DNA of 64,000 bases, from the NCBI GenBank assembly GCA_936440205.1, contig OW387134.1:20190908-20254907 (forward strand). Direction: 5' to 3'. Under the pieces are notes generated by a model. The model made no database searches. It was not told where the DNA came from and saw only the letters and a list, made by a program, of their open reading frames with translations. A program made the translations under genes and the position numbers. The stretch comes from Lepidonotus clava. Its lineage: Eukaryota; Annelida; Polychaeta; Phyllodocida; Polynoidae. Positions 1 through 12,031 of the stretch are shown one piece after another; the stretch's first letter is position 1, and each line of letters begins with the position of its first letter.

Positions 1-789
1 AAATATTATTTCATCAAATATAGAAGTTCGAACAAATTGTCTTTCCAATGAAAAGTTCATTAACACAAAGACACACATCGACAAAATGACTTGGCTTTAA
101 TATCAATTCATGAAACGAATAAGTTATTAGCAAGCGGCTTTAATTTACAATTATTTGTTAGAATTCCTCACAGCAATATTTTGGGACGACTAACCTCTTA
201 TTCATGCCTCCGATTGCAATTTTATGACGAAAATCCGTCACATGTACATGTATCTATCATAAACTTGCAAAAAAATCCCATACCAGAACCAAACGATTAT
301 GAATTTCCTAAAATGGACCTTACACGAGAATGCAAGCAAACTGAAACTTATAATAATTGTGCTATGAATCATTTGAAAGTTGGGGATGTAGACCGCCTAG
401 ACAGTACCAACAACACTATATATCACACTGCACAATACTAGATCTAATAAGATTCTCTCTTCGAAAACGGATAGAAGTTCACAAAGACTTCCGCCTTTTT
501 CTTTCTCGCTGCTTCTTTCTTGCCGTCCACAACATATTTCACATTTCGAGGAGCAAACCTTTCCTCTTTACCTCAGACCAACACTGGTTTTCTCGGAACA
601 GATTGTCAGACAATTCCTGTAGCGATTTTGGCAAGTTCCATGCATTTTTCTTAGAGAAAGATGGATAACGACCCAATGGTTTTTCGCTATTACTTTCCAG
701 TCCGCCGGTAGATGTCAGCACTGGGCAATGTCATTCCGCACTGTGAAGCTTTAGTTCTCCCGTCTGGCACCAGACGGCCGGCCCAGTGT
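1..789. other. 3' flank of HCCS, no gene seen
   Basis: No coding segment is recognised here. A 116-codon open frame at 91-441 on plus has no family resemblance and no splice context. The stretch most likely holds the 3' untranslated region of the minus-strand HCCS gene and flanking DNA. I do not see a convincing AATAAA signal close to the HCCS stop. Confidence 0.5.
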
Positions 790-3045
790 TCAGGATTCAG
801 ACTTGGCCGAGGAGGAGGAGCCGCCGCCGTTCATCCGCCGCCACCAGGCCACCTTCATCCTGTCCCAGACGGCCCCGGTCGAGTCAAAGGCCGGCCTCAC
901 GTCCAGCACGGTGAACTTAAACGTGTTGGGGTTGACGCTACCACCGTCGTAATAGTCTATGATATAGCGCACTTCCTTGCCGTCACTGCGCTGCACAATC
1001 CAATCGTGACGATCAAATGGCAGCTCATATCTGAAAGGGTTTTAATTCTGTGCTTAGTATATGAACTTTTATCATTAAATTCAATTCACCTTTAACATTC
1101 GACATTAATATTGTGACCGTCAGAGTTCTGAGCACTGACGTTTTATGCATGACTGTTGACAGAACAATGAGCTGTATGTCAACCTTTAGATCGACATTGG
1201 ATCACCCTGACCTTATGTAATGTGTAAGATACTAACTTATTAATCAGAATTTATTAATGGCTTGACGGATGCACAGCCACTTCATGCAGGGCGATTAGAA
1301 AATATAACAGGTCCTTACATTATAAATGGAGAAATTAAATATTGACTCACCCAAGCCAGCTCCTGAATCGTGCACGCGGTGAAAATTCTTTCGCTTTTCC
1401 TTTGAAACTTTTAAGTTTGGGCATTTGTTCCCCTTCCCTATAGAAATGTGGGGAAAACATGTCGGTTAAGATTAGAAACTCGGGATGAAGGCACAATCAA
1501 TATGATATCTGACACTGATATATAGAAACCTCTGGTCGTCCTAGAACACTGTGGAAGAGTTTATTACCGGTATGCATACTTTTCTTCAATTTTAACTATC
1601 ACATTACTGCAGAACGAATTACATATCTATTCATCAGGGAAGTGCGATACGCCCGGTACAAAAAGGACATCTTAATTTATATATATCCCAACAACCTGTA
1701 AAAGGTGAGTTTTCTCTGACATCGAAAAGATGTTTAAAAAAGAAATTAAGGAAACTTAATTTTTGTCTTTGTCTACTTTATGTTTGATATTATTGATGCA
1801 CAAGCCCGGCGAGCTGCAGTACGTACCTGGCCCGCATGGCCTCCCACTTGAGCACCTCCCCCCACGCCTCCTCGTTGTTGACGTTGTGAATGCGGATAAT
1901 GTGCTCCATGTCTTTCTGTGCCAGCTGCTCGTCCTTCCATCGCCATCCTACACACCAAATACAAGGATTTTTTTTTTAACTGTCGCTAGCGCCCATGTAA
2001 AAATATTACTACCAGAGATACCGCTCCAAACTCATGTAAAACTAAGGAACACCTTTTTACTCATTTTACTTTGGAAGCAGCCTGTAGGGAAATAAAATCT
2101 TGAAACAGAGTCCTGACCTAAAATGTGCTTTTAAATGTATGGCTATTCAAGTGATTTAGAAAAAAAACCCGCATTATTTCAAAAGTGATGACGTAGTATC
2201 CATTAAATGCTCGATATCGATCTATTCTGCCTCCTTACTCTAAGAGTTGAACACCTTTTTCAGTGAATCCTCTGCATATTTTTCGACAGATACAGAAACA
2301 TCAAGTTTTCCCTTTTAAGTAAACTCTCGTCTCATTCCAAGTAAAACTCACCTTTTCTTAACATAGCATTCCAAAACATTTGCTGTGAAGGATACACCCA
2401 GGTTTCGCCGTCCCTGCCAGCTTTAGGAATGGTGGACTTTTCGCGATTTGTTGGCAGAGGGAATGGTTGGTCGGGGGCAGGCAGCTGGTTAGGAGACTCC
2501 ATCTGGAATAGAAAATTATGGTCTGGCTCAGGATTTTTAACATGAAGCTCTAAATGTCTAATAATTAGAAAATGAGTTATAGCTACACCTGGAATTCTTA
2601 AAATTTAAACATTACAGTAAAAGAAATTTTCATTTTTCATTGATAAAAAAAAGAGAGATTATATTCACATAATATTTTGATAATGTTACTGTATCGTTTT
2701 TCCAATACGTACCATGTTTCTTGGGTCAAGTTCCCCTCTGGCTATTTTCTCGTTAATCTCAGCAGCTGCGGCTGGACACTCACTGCGGTAGACGACCTCT
2801 CCGCCCCCGTCCTTCACCATGGGGCAGCCCCCGGCCATCATCTTCTGACGGGCCTCCTCCATGGCCTGGGCCGACCTACCCTCCCCCTGCCCGCCCTCTG
2901 GGCCAGGAGTCTGAGTGTGTACAACAGGGCATTCGCCCTTCGGACGACCTGTGCTGATGTCGCCCCCCGGGCCGCCGCTCGGACTCGCGAGGAGCCCAGC
3001 GCTGGCGACTGATGAGGCTGCCTGGGTCGAACTGCCAGCACCCAT
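790..3045 (-). CDS. HCCS: Holocytochrome c synthase (heme lyase)
   Basis: Attaches heme covalently to apocytochrome c (and c1) in the mitochondrial intermembrane space. Five coding exons on minus: 2713-3045, 2352-2502, 1827-1947, 1351-1437, 790-1030. All have GT-AG borders and matching phases, giving 310 residues against about 268 in human. The N-terminus carries three Cys-Pro motifs (near residues 39, 74, 90), the heme-regulatory type found in this family. The core keeps [34 protein letters not shown] (His182 matches the known axial heme ligand), [21 protein letters not shown] and the terminal block [26 protein letters not shown]. The start follows a TTTCAG acceptor at 3061-3066, so a noncoding 5' exon lies upstream. 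The extra length is mostly a Gly/Ser-rich N-terminus. The MGAGSS start would fit N-myristoylation, which is inference. Confidence 0.96.
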
Positions 3046-3458
3046 CTTTGCACGTAGCGTCCTGAAATTGAATGTAAAATTGTGTAATAGGTCATGGATT
3101 GCCATTCATTCTGAATGCTAAAGAACCCCAGCATTGCTGATCTTTATTTCCATTGGCATTGACAATGACAAGTAACTAGAGTCGGGTGGATTTGCACTTT
3201 TTTCCCCTTTCTCGTCTAATTATCTGTTCAGACTATTGTTACATTGTCTTACAGTATCAGTGATAGTCCAAAGGGTGTAGCTATAATATTTTTGATAATA
3301 TGTTCATGAATTGTATTTGTAGTTTTGATATAACATGGCCCCAGTATTCATTTGATACATAGAGGCTAGAAATATGGTTTATTATTAATATCCATTATAG
3401 TTTATAGGGAAATACAGATAATCTTTTATTATAAGACCAAAAAAAATATAAAAAATAA

Positions 3459-3735
3459 TTGTGTTCAGGTAGCATATAGGTTGAAAAAATTAGGGTAGGT
3501 TAGTCGATTGTTTTCTTTTTCTTTTTTCTTTACTTGCCAGAGAGACCTGGGCAGTGTTGAACATTAAAAAACATTGTCTTAAACAATCTTTAGTATCTAA
3601 AATACATGTCCTGAGCATCTATATGCTGTTCCATGGTGTTCCGTTTTTTTAGGACAATGCTGTTGGGATTTGAAAAAAAATAAATTAGGGTACGGCCAAA
3701 AATTTAGGATATGTCGAGTTACCTGAACATAACAT
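3459..3735. mobile_element. Small inverted-repeat element, copy 1
   Basis: It begins TTGTGTTCAGGTA and ends TACCTGAACATAACA, which are inverted copies of each other. The inside contains AAAAATTAGGGTAGG and a CTTGCCAGAGAGACC stretch. The same body recurs at 39701-40014 and, inverted, at about 40015-40305. There is no coding capacity. This is a MITE-like nonautonomous DNA element of unassigned superfamily. Confidence 0.7.
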
Positions 3736-3893
3736 TTTTTCCCCTTATCAATATCATTTTACCTCTATTTCTAATATTTAACAATATACTGTAAAACATA
3801 AATGTGATGTCATATGTGACTAGATCTAATATTAATAATAATGACGATACAAGTCCAACTTTTTAACTTAGGTACTGAGAACGTTAGATTGTG

Positions 3894-3959
3894 CTGACCT
3901 AGCTAGGGCTATTAGGATAGCCTAGGACTAGATCTAGGCCTAGCCCTAACCTAGGTCAG
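3894..3959. repeat. Imperfect palindrome rich in CTAG
   Basis: The arms CTGACCTAGCTAGGGCT (3894-3910) and AGCCCTAACCTAGGTCAG (3942-3959) are inverted copies with few mismatches. The loop contains a smaller palindrome, CTAGATCTAG. It could form a hairpin or be the end of an old element. Confidence 0.6.
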
Positions 3960-4332
3960 TAGCCTGAGTAGGTGTTTTTATAATACTTTTGTCTTGAAGT
4001 TTTGTTTCTTTATGACGAGGCAACTTTTACATTTTCCATGGCTAGGGAATGGTTCACGTCTACTGAGCCTGTCATAGCGAGTCTACTTCAAATCAAATGA
4101 ATATCTTCATCTTGAATGTATTGGTCTATTTGAACTTGAATTGAAGGTTGTGCTGAGACTGAGTCTGAGGGATGCGCAATTCGGCTGCTTCTCATTATCA
4201 GAACCCATTTATCGACTATGTAATCCGTTTCTACTGCTAGATCACCAGACAGTCGCACGAATATACGAAAAATAAAATGTCTCGTGCATGTGAACAAATG
4301 TTTTAACTCTGTGATTAAAATAATGTCCTTAC

Positions 4333-4420
4333 CGAAGTGCTCACAACGTGTTTTCGTAATCAAGCGGGTCCAATCCCTCTAATATCGCTCAGGCATGGTT
4401 TGTAACTGGTTCCCGCGTGT
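4333..4420 (-). promoter_or_regulatory. Possible noncoding first exon of HCCS
   Basis: The HCCS coding exon opens with a splice acceptor, so an upstream exon must exist. On minus a good donor (GTAAGG, 4327-4332) follows a moderately GC-rich stretch ending at 4333. The right limit shown is a guess. Other donors in the region are possible. Confidence 0.25.
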
Positions 4421-4781
4421 TAGTCGCAAAACCAATCTTTTTGGAAGGCTGAGTACCAGCGAAGAACACTCTCCAATCACAACCATTGGATGTAGTGTCG
4501 CCATAAATCGCTAGATGGAGAAACGACCGGATAACTCGCGCCACAAAGTTTCAGAAAGATTTCCCGCCGAACAGGGCTGCCAATTCCCATACCTTGTCTA
4601 AGTTGGTTCGTAGACCAGTAGAAGCCTATTCGTGATTCTGTCTGTCAAAAAGTGTTAACTCAAACAGCCGATATAGTTACCAGTTTTCCGGGGGTGGGGG
4701 GCACTCAGTCTTTGGATGTATGCCTATGTGTACCAACTGCGAAACTACAGCCTAGCTCCTTTTGGGGGATTGGAATACTCT

Positions 4782-4865
4782 GACAGCCCCCCATTTTCAG
4801 GTTATATCAAGGACAGCCCCCCTTTTCAGGCTATTATCAAGGACAGCCCCCCTTTTCAGGCTAGT
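4782..4865. repeat. 30 bp tandem repeat, about 2.8 units
   Basis: Units start at 4782, 4812 and 4842. Each begins GACAGCCCCCC, then TTTTCAGG and an AT-rich tail ATCAAG. Related GACAGC(C/T)CCC pieces recur at about 5032 and 5063, so the array may be part of a larger decayed repeat. Confidence 0.75.
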
Positions 4866-6228
4866 CTATATGAAACACAGCACCTCGATCCAGACAGGCG
4901 CATTTGTTAAAAAAATGTCATTAGGGCCTATATTTGATATCTTGACTCCATAATTTGGAGCATTATGAAGCAATTGAACTGCATACAATAAGCTTGTAAT
5001 ATAACGTAAAAGAATATAATTATATCATTGACAGCTCCCCAAAACATGGCCTGATAATTTGACAGCCCCCTTTTTAAGCCAAATTGGCAATTCACAGCTA
5101 GAACCCCCTATTAACTTTTTTCTTTGTGGGTGGTGGGGGGGATCTGATCAATCTATATCATTTTGATGTAGATCTAAACGTGCACATACATGTTTTAGAT
5201 TGTTTTGTATGGTAAATCATACAAGTTTATTGTCAAGAGAATAATAATGTTGTTCTTAGTTTACTCCCCAGGTAGCAAAAGAAAGTGGTCCAAATTCTAG
5301 AGATAGATCTAGTCTACCTCTAACTATAGGCCCTATGCCTTGATGAGAGACATGTTCACAAAGACACAATTAAAGAACCATTGCTCAAAGCCACTTTTCT
5401 GTTTCAAGAATGATGCCATTATCAGTCCATCTCACATATCAGAGAACCGCGTCAGCATCTTATAGCCTCCTGTACGTAACACTATACGGATCCGATATAC
5501 AATCAGAATCTTGGCTTCAAAATATTAAGATAGACACGTATGAATTCTTTTTTTTTATTATCATGATTGGTATTTTATCTAATATATACTACAATAAAAT
5601 ATACTATTATAGAAACAGCTCATCAGAATAATTCGAAAGACAATTTAGGACATGTTTCTCCTTTTGAAACTACATCTAAAGATAGTGGGGAATAAGCTGA
5701 CGAATGGCTATTTATATTCCTTGATTTCTTCCAGGGCTCCGTTTGCAAACTCTGATGGTGAAATATTTAACTTCTTAAATATGATATCAATAAAATGGCA
5801 TTTAAAAAACTGGAAGTATTTGTAAAGATCTATTACGATATCAAGTCTTTCCATAACTGATTACAGCAATACCATAGGGTTTGAGCTTAGCTCAGTCTCA
5901 GCAGCCTGAAAGGCCAATGAGTAGGCAACGGTAATTTTATTGTCTAGTATCAAGACAAGTACTGCTATAACGATACTGCTTCATAAATCCAAAGAAGCGA
6001 AGCGTTCTACTTGATAAAGTATTAATGATAACCTTTCATTTTTATATTAATTGGGATGGTTTATTACATTTTTTTTACAATGTGACAGATCAATTACATA
6101 TAAGCATTAGGCCTGTATATCTAAAACGGTGATCAAATATTTGTAAGTTTCACTTATAAAATGAAAATATGTTATTCTGAAAAGAAATTTTATATTCTAT
6201 TCATCAACAACCATAACTGATATTGCAT
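4866..6228. other. Intergenic DNA between HCCS and ferritin
   Basis: AT-rich with a C-rich and G-rich patch up to about 5150. No conserved coding block is seen in six frames. Its right end contains the 3' untranslated region of the minus-strand ferritin. Confidence 0.5.
6060..6065 (-). terminator. Polyadenylation signal of ferritin A
   Basis: TTTATT on plus reads AATAAA on minus, about 165 bases beyond the ferritin stop codon at 6229. This is a normal distance for a short ferritin 3' untranslated region. Confidence 0.5.
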
Positions 6229-8698
6229 TCAGCGCTTTCCGTCCATGAGCTCTTGGTCAAAGATATGTTCTCCCAGTGTGTCGGTGCCAAACTGGCCGAG
6301 GATCGTCGACCAATCAGAAAGTTGTTTGATAGCATCCACCTGCTCTGTCAGATAGTCTCCCTCCAGCATATTCTGCAGCTGCACACAGGAACGACAAACA
6401 ATGGATATAGTGAAACTACTTGCTGATCCGACCATTTAGGATTATTTAGTTCAAATTCATCATGGCACATCGTCTTTCTAAATTGATGATAAACATTAAC
6501 TCACGAGCGTTCTCTTAGCAATAGGTTATTTCCCATGAGCCATATACTCATGACGGACTAGTAAAACGAGAATTATATTCCTTTTCCTGGTATGTTAGAC
6601 GTGCTAAGCTGGGACACTTACGTCAGGGTCGTTGACCTGCTGGGCCGTCCAGTGCAGGTCCAGGAGTTTTCCGTTGACCACCTTCTCCAGGGCCAGGGCT
6701 TCGTCCACGGCCGCCTTACCGTTCGTCCAGGTCAGCTTTGTCGGGGCCTGCAATTGGACGTGACCAGACGGTGGACAGTGTTATGGGATTACTCTTCGAC
6801 TAGTTCTACAAGGGTGGATTTGCGCATTTAAGAAAGGGGGGGGGGGGGGGGCTATATAGTAAAAAAAAGTCCCGACGCGCCCACTCTAGGGGTGCAAGTA
6901 TTACATTAAAAAAAAGTAATATTTGACCCAAGAAAAAAAAAGGGGGGTGGGGGGGGGGGGGGAGGGGTGGGGGTGGGTGGCGCTCCCCCTGCACCCCCTC
7001 CAAATCCATCCCTGTTCTGTATTAGAATTAGATATACACAGTGTAAATACCCAATTCTAAACACTCAAGAAGCAGCAGGGGATACGTAATCAACATTACA
7101 TCAGTATGACTAATCCTACAACAACAGTGATTTTTACTTGAAACTGTCTATTTAACCATGAAATGCACAACGATCGACTATTCACCAGATGATCAAATAA
7201 TTAAGCTTTTCACAATTGACTACTTTTGCAAGCCTTAAGAAAATATTTTGATATTTAAACTCTTAAACGGAACTAATTTAAATGGTTCTGTGGACTATCA
7301 AAGGGGTAACGGCGATGCAATGGTAGAATTGGCCCTTCAATCAGCCCTTTTAATGGGAGATAAACCAAGACAAAAGGTGTATTATTGGCATAGGCCTCTA
7401 TATAATATATGTTCTGACCGCGAGGAGCAGCGACCGTGTATTGGATAAAAACAAGAAGATTGAAATTCAAGATAAGATAGATTATGAGATGAATTTCAAT
7501 TGATTATTAGATACTGGCCAATATCAAGTACCACCATGGCCCCAACTCACCGGGATGCCGAAGAAACTAACGGTGCCCCCTCTCTTGCTGAGGTAGTCCA
7601 TCAGTTTGATGCCATGTTCCCGCTCCTCATCAGAAGCCTTCTTGAAGAACTTAGAAAACCCTTGCAGGGCGACGTTATCGTAATTAAAGTAGTTGGCCTA
7701 AATGACAATATATAAAAGATTGGTTAATTTCTCTGTTTTTCTTCTTTCGCACAATGCTTACATTAAAAGACAAACGAAGGCATACTGTTACAATTATGGT
7801 ACAAATTTAAGGTCCCTTAATACCTGAATAAATTATGAAAGGGTAGACTTAATGTACAATTTCTGATTGGTTTGCGAACATAAACAGCTGCGGTATGTGA
7901 AATATTGACTTGATTCTTGTTTTATAATGAAAATAGTAAATTTCAGGTGCATGTAGTTATGTGAGGTATATGACCCCTCCTGGACGTACCATAGCCAAGT
8001 AGACGTAGCTGGCCACAAACTCCTGCTTGATCTGGGCGTTGATGGCACTGACCACTTTTCTGTCCAAGTTTTGACAGGCCTCCCGGGATGAGGCACAAGT
8101 TGGGTTTGGTCTTTCTGTTAAAACTATGGAAATGATAAATCAAACAATTAACTTGATAACATATATTAACAAATTATTTTTCAGGAGGCGCCCTATTGCG
8201 AATATTTTTTTCCCGACACTCCAGGTCCGAGAATTTTCCATTTAAAAAAATGATAATATTTACTCAAAACGGAGGGGTGGGGGGTGGGGGCGGGTGCCGG
8301 GGCGGGGGCGCCATCTGCGCCACCTAAATCCACCACTGTAAATGGAAGTTGTAATCGAGAGACTTAGATCCCCTTTTTGTATTTTATATAGATTTGTTTA
8401 TATAGAATTTAATTGAAATCGAAAAGAACCCCATGCATGTTAAATATATATGGGATATGGCATAATAGATAGTGCCTTTACATGCATTTTCATATTGGTT
8501 AGTCTCGTCTGACAGTAAAATCCCTAAGCAACGTAGATGCCTACCGTTATTGGAAGTGCTCCTGGGTTCCCTCCTCCTGGGTGCAGCGGGTCTTTCCTCC
8601 CTGCCGTCGTCCCCGAGCCAGGGCTCAGCATTGGGGCAAGCATGGGCCGTGGTGACGAGAGCCACAACGGCCAGTCCGACGGACAGCAGAAGTCTCAT
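6229..8698 (-). CDS. Secreted ferritin, heavy-chain type (A)
   Basis: Iron-storage subunit with a ferroxidase centre. Five coding exons on minus: 8545-8698, 7990-8114, 7551-7697, 6622-6747, 6229-6378. Phases 1,0,0,0 all match and give 233 residues. The N-terminus [20 protein letters not shown] is a clear signal peptide, so the product enters the secretory route. A basic, Pro/Arg-rich linker (about residues 30-55) precedes the four-helix fold. Ferroxidase ligands can be placed by alignment with human H chain: Glu in IKQEFVASY, Tyr in SYVYLAM, Glu-Glu and His in DEEREH, Glu in LALEKVV, Gln in LTEQVDAI. Two cysteines (CASSREAC) sit just before helix A, as in the sister gene, and may form a disulfide. 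The start ATG lies one base after a plausible acceptor, so there is probably a noncoding first exon (donor at 9129). It ends in GKR. Confidence 0.95.
6808..7015. mobile_element. G-rich MITE-like element in ferritin A intron
   Basis: It starts ACAAGGGTGGATTTG and ends CAAATCCATCCCTGT, which form a near-perfect inverted pair. The inside is dominated by long G runs and an AAAAAAAGTAATATTTGACC stretch. It lies in the third intron of ferritin A. A truncated relative sits in the first intron at about 8189-8338. Confidence 0.6.
8189..8338. mobile_element. Truncated relative of the G-rich MITE
   Basis: It shares AAAAAATGATAATATTTACTC, the GGGGTGGGG tract and the end CACCTAAATCCACCACTG with the element at 6808-7015. 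It lies in the first coding intron of ferritin A. Its left inverted repeat is not clear. Confidence 0.45.
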
Positions 8699-10011
8699 CC
8701 TTACGGAAACAGAAGGAATAGAGTCATAAAGTCATGAAATGCCATCGAACGGTGATATAGTTGAAAATTCCATTTTCTATACCGGTTGTCATCGGGGAAA
8801 CAGTTGAATTACCAGTAGTCGATATATGATCTACAAAGCATGAACTTGATCTTATTCCAGTAAATAGGAGACATTATCGTTATCTGGCAATCAAAACTAT
8901 TGGTGTGACAATATTCCATTTAGGCCCAATGATATTGTTCCAATTGGAACTCCCGTTCTGGGGATAGATTACTTGACCGAATACAATTATTTAATATAGA
9001 TTTTTCAAGTGTCTGCAATAAACATTATTTTAAAATTAAGTATAGGCCTATGGAAAAATAAAAATGACATAGTTTATCTCTTATAGAAAACACCTTATAA
9101 TCAAAAGATCCTGTAGCAATAGTATTTACCTGATGACTGTCTGGTTAAATACTTGTGTTAAAGCTCCACTCGACCCACTCAATTCAACTGGGATTGAGAT
9201 CACCAATGAATGTATCAGTCTGCTGAGGTAAAAGTCTACAGACAACAAATCCGGTGTTCATGATAAGAGACAATGGAAACAAAGACTATCACTACCTGTA
9301 CACGATGACATGCTGGCCGTCAGGTCCCATGCGGTGCCTTGGTCATCAGTCTGTAAATGGCACATTAATCTTGCTAAGGCCTCTATTGAGGATTGATAAT
9401 AAACTCGGGTATATGAAAAAAACGATGACATTTATTTAATTAAAAGTAGGATCTCATCATACAACACCTAATACATAAAACTAAGGAAAGAATATAAATG
9501 CTTTCTTTGAAAGAAATCGAGAGCTTGACACGAAATTCTATATACCAAAATTCTCTTTCTATACTCATGGAGAGTAAATCTTGCTAATCTCATGCATTTA
9601 CTCTCCATGTTCTACTTAACTCCTGATGTCATCGTTTTGGTAAAACATTTATTTAAGAGTAAAACAAATTAAAATGTATTAAACTTTAACACATGAGGAT
9701 GTTTGATATTCCCACCAATATTCAATAAATTACAGAAATATAACCGTCGAATATTCTACATGTTTTATCTTAAAGACAGGGACTTAGCAGGTCTAATTTG
9801 TTCTGTAGTCAATCGATACAGTCCAAAGAGCCTGCATTGGACTGTTATGTGACAAAGCTATTGCCGACTTTGATTTCAGCCAACTAATAATGATATTTGG
9901 GTGTCCACATTTCCTCCCGGTCGGCCATTGAGCAAAGGCATTGCCCTGAGTAGGGGAAAGACCGACGAATTAATCGGCGTCGCACTACACATTTAACCGA
10001 AGGGATCAAAC
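8699..10011. promoter_or_regulatory. Shared upstream region of two ferritin genes
   Basis: This 1.3 kb separates the start codons of two oppositely transcribed ferritins, so both promoters must lie in or near it. On minus, a donor GTAAAT (9124-9129) after CAGTCATCAG could end the noncoding first exon of ferritin A. I looked for the CAGTGN loop of an iron-responsive element near both starts and did not find one. No sure TATA box was picked out. Confidence 0.55.
9818..9845. repeat. Hairpin upstream of ferritin B
   Basis: ACAGTCCAA (9818-9826) and TTGGACTGT (9837-9845) are perfect 9 bp inverted arms around a 10-base loop, about 170 bases before the ferritin B ATG. The loop lacks the iron-responsive CAGUGN sequence. 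It may be a protein-binding palindrome or chance. Confidence 0.4.
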
Positions 10012-12000
10012 ATGAATTCTCACACTTTGTTATCGCTATTATCTCTTGCCATTCTTGGGGTCCATGGCCGTGGTAGGTATTTTTTTATGTTTGATATTCA
10101 CATGAAGACCACATATGCGTATACCATCACATTATCATACTATGATAACATTTATACACGTTATCCCACATTCTCCTTTCAATTGTAAATGTTTTCATAA
10201 ATACTCCACAACCATACGTGTTATACCAGCCACTGAGTATGATGCTTAGCAATAATCGGTAGAACTGCGAATAAGAAAAACATGTTGAATGAAATTTTAT
10301 GTACCAGTAAGTGATCATAATACATTATGTTACACGTGATATAATTATAATGGGCCTACATTTGCCTATATATTTGAGCCTACATTTCGACATAGTGAAC
10401 CAGGAAAAATATTGACAAAATTCTTAATTTCACTTTCATTTTCTATTTTATAGGAGACCCTCGTCCTTCTATAACTTGTAATCCATTGTACACCTCGACA
10501 AAATCATGTCAGAATTTTGCTCGCGTTTCGTTGAACGAGATCAACGACCAGATCCGACTGGAGCTCACGGCCTCCTATTCATACGACGCAATGGTGAGAA
10601 CATTTTACCAAATTAATAATGTTCAGCATGAGAGTTAAAATAGTTCATAAATTTGTATACATAATATATTATATACATATTTGTATAATCACTCTAAAAT
10701 AACCACTATTTGTCTTTATCCTATGAGATCACTTTAATATATTATATCTATAAATATCGGCAGGCGAGAGCATTTCATAATGTTATGGTATAAATCTATT
10801 AAAATAATCAAGTGGATGAATTTCATATGTTCATGATAACATTTGTATGACAAACGTTTGATTTATTTGTATTGACGGTCTATTTATGCCTATATATATA
10901 TATTAGATCCAAGCCGGCCCCATATTCACACTTCCTGAATGAACCCCCCAGATATAATTCATATAACTTTTTTTCAGGCTACATACTTTGCGCGGGACGA
11001 TGTGGCTTATCGAGGTTTTGCAAAGTTCTTTTCAAAAATGGCCGATGAAGAGAGGGATCACGCCAAGAAGCTGCAAGACTATGTTGTGAAGCGTGGAGGG
11101 CACGTGCACTACAAGTCTATACCGGTTAGTATTACAGGCCCGTTTCATGACTATAGCTGCATGTAGCTGGAGCTCTAGGTTTCATTTGTACTCACGGAAA
11201 TTGAAATGGGGTTTAAAAATGTTTTTGCAGAACCAAATTTGTAAATCACCCTTAAACTCACATAAGTGCACCCAAAGTTTTATGAATTGTCCGTTGTTAA
11301 TTATAATGACCAATATAGCTCCAGCATTATTAATATACCAAACCAAAATATCAATTTTATTGAGTAATAATCTGAAATGGATTTAAAGATAACATCGTTT
11401 GAAATTGATTTCTTATGTGGAAAAGTATTGCACGCCTTTATAAAAATCCGTGCTCAATGATCATGGCTGTTTTGTAGTTTGGTAAGGCGCATAATTGCAG
11501 ATGCTATGATATTGCGGGATAGAATCGAACTGTGATCAGACTGGGTTCAAAACCAATCACATATGTATTCAATAAATATAGCATGCATGGCATTTCTCTT
11601 TCCCTATACTTCTCAGTTGGTTCAGAATGATGAACATTAATTTTATTCTCTTTTTAAGCATTGAATATATATAGCACAGCTATCGGAAAAGTAAAGTGTA
11701 AAGTCCGTGGCATGCCTTAGAATACTAGATGGTAGTCAGAAAGGAAAACGCACTTATCATTTGTGTCCGTTTATTCTCATTTCAGACCCCTAAGACAGAG
11801 TGGGGCACTCCTCTGACGAGTATGCAGGACGCCATGGCCCTGGAAAGACGCGTCAACGACCAGCTACTCGACCTCCACTGGATGGCACAAGACAAAAACG
11901 ATCCCCATGTAAGCGGTCAAGCCTCCCCAAATAAACACGCGATGGAAAAGTTCTGAAAATTAGGACATGCATTGTTTATCTAGCTTTATATTGTTAGTAC

Positions 12001-12031
<31 letters not shown>

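Noticed and set aside
91-441. 116-codon plus frame near the left edge
   Set aside because: No family resemblance, no coding-like composition and no splice context.
6834-6985. G runs as a gene-scale GC island
   Set aside because: Homopolymer tracts inside a MITE-like element, not a promoter.
9818-9845. Hairpin as an iron-responsive element
   Set aside because: The loop lacks CAGUGN and the stem lacks the bulged C, so it does not fit the IRE model.
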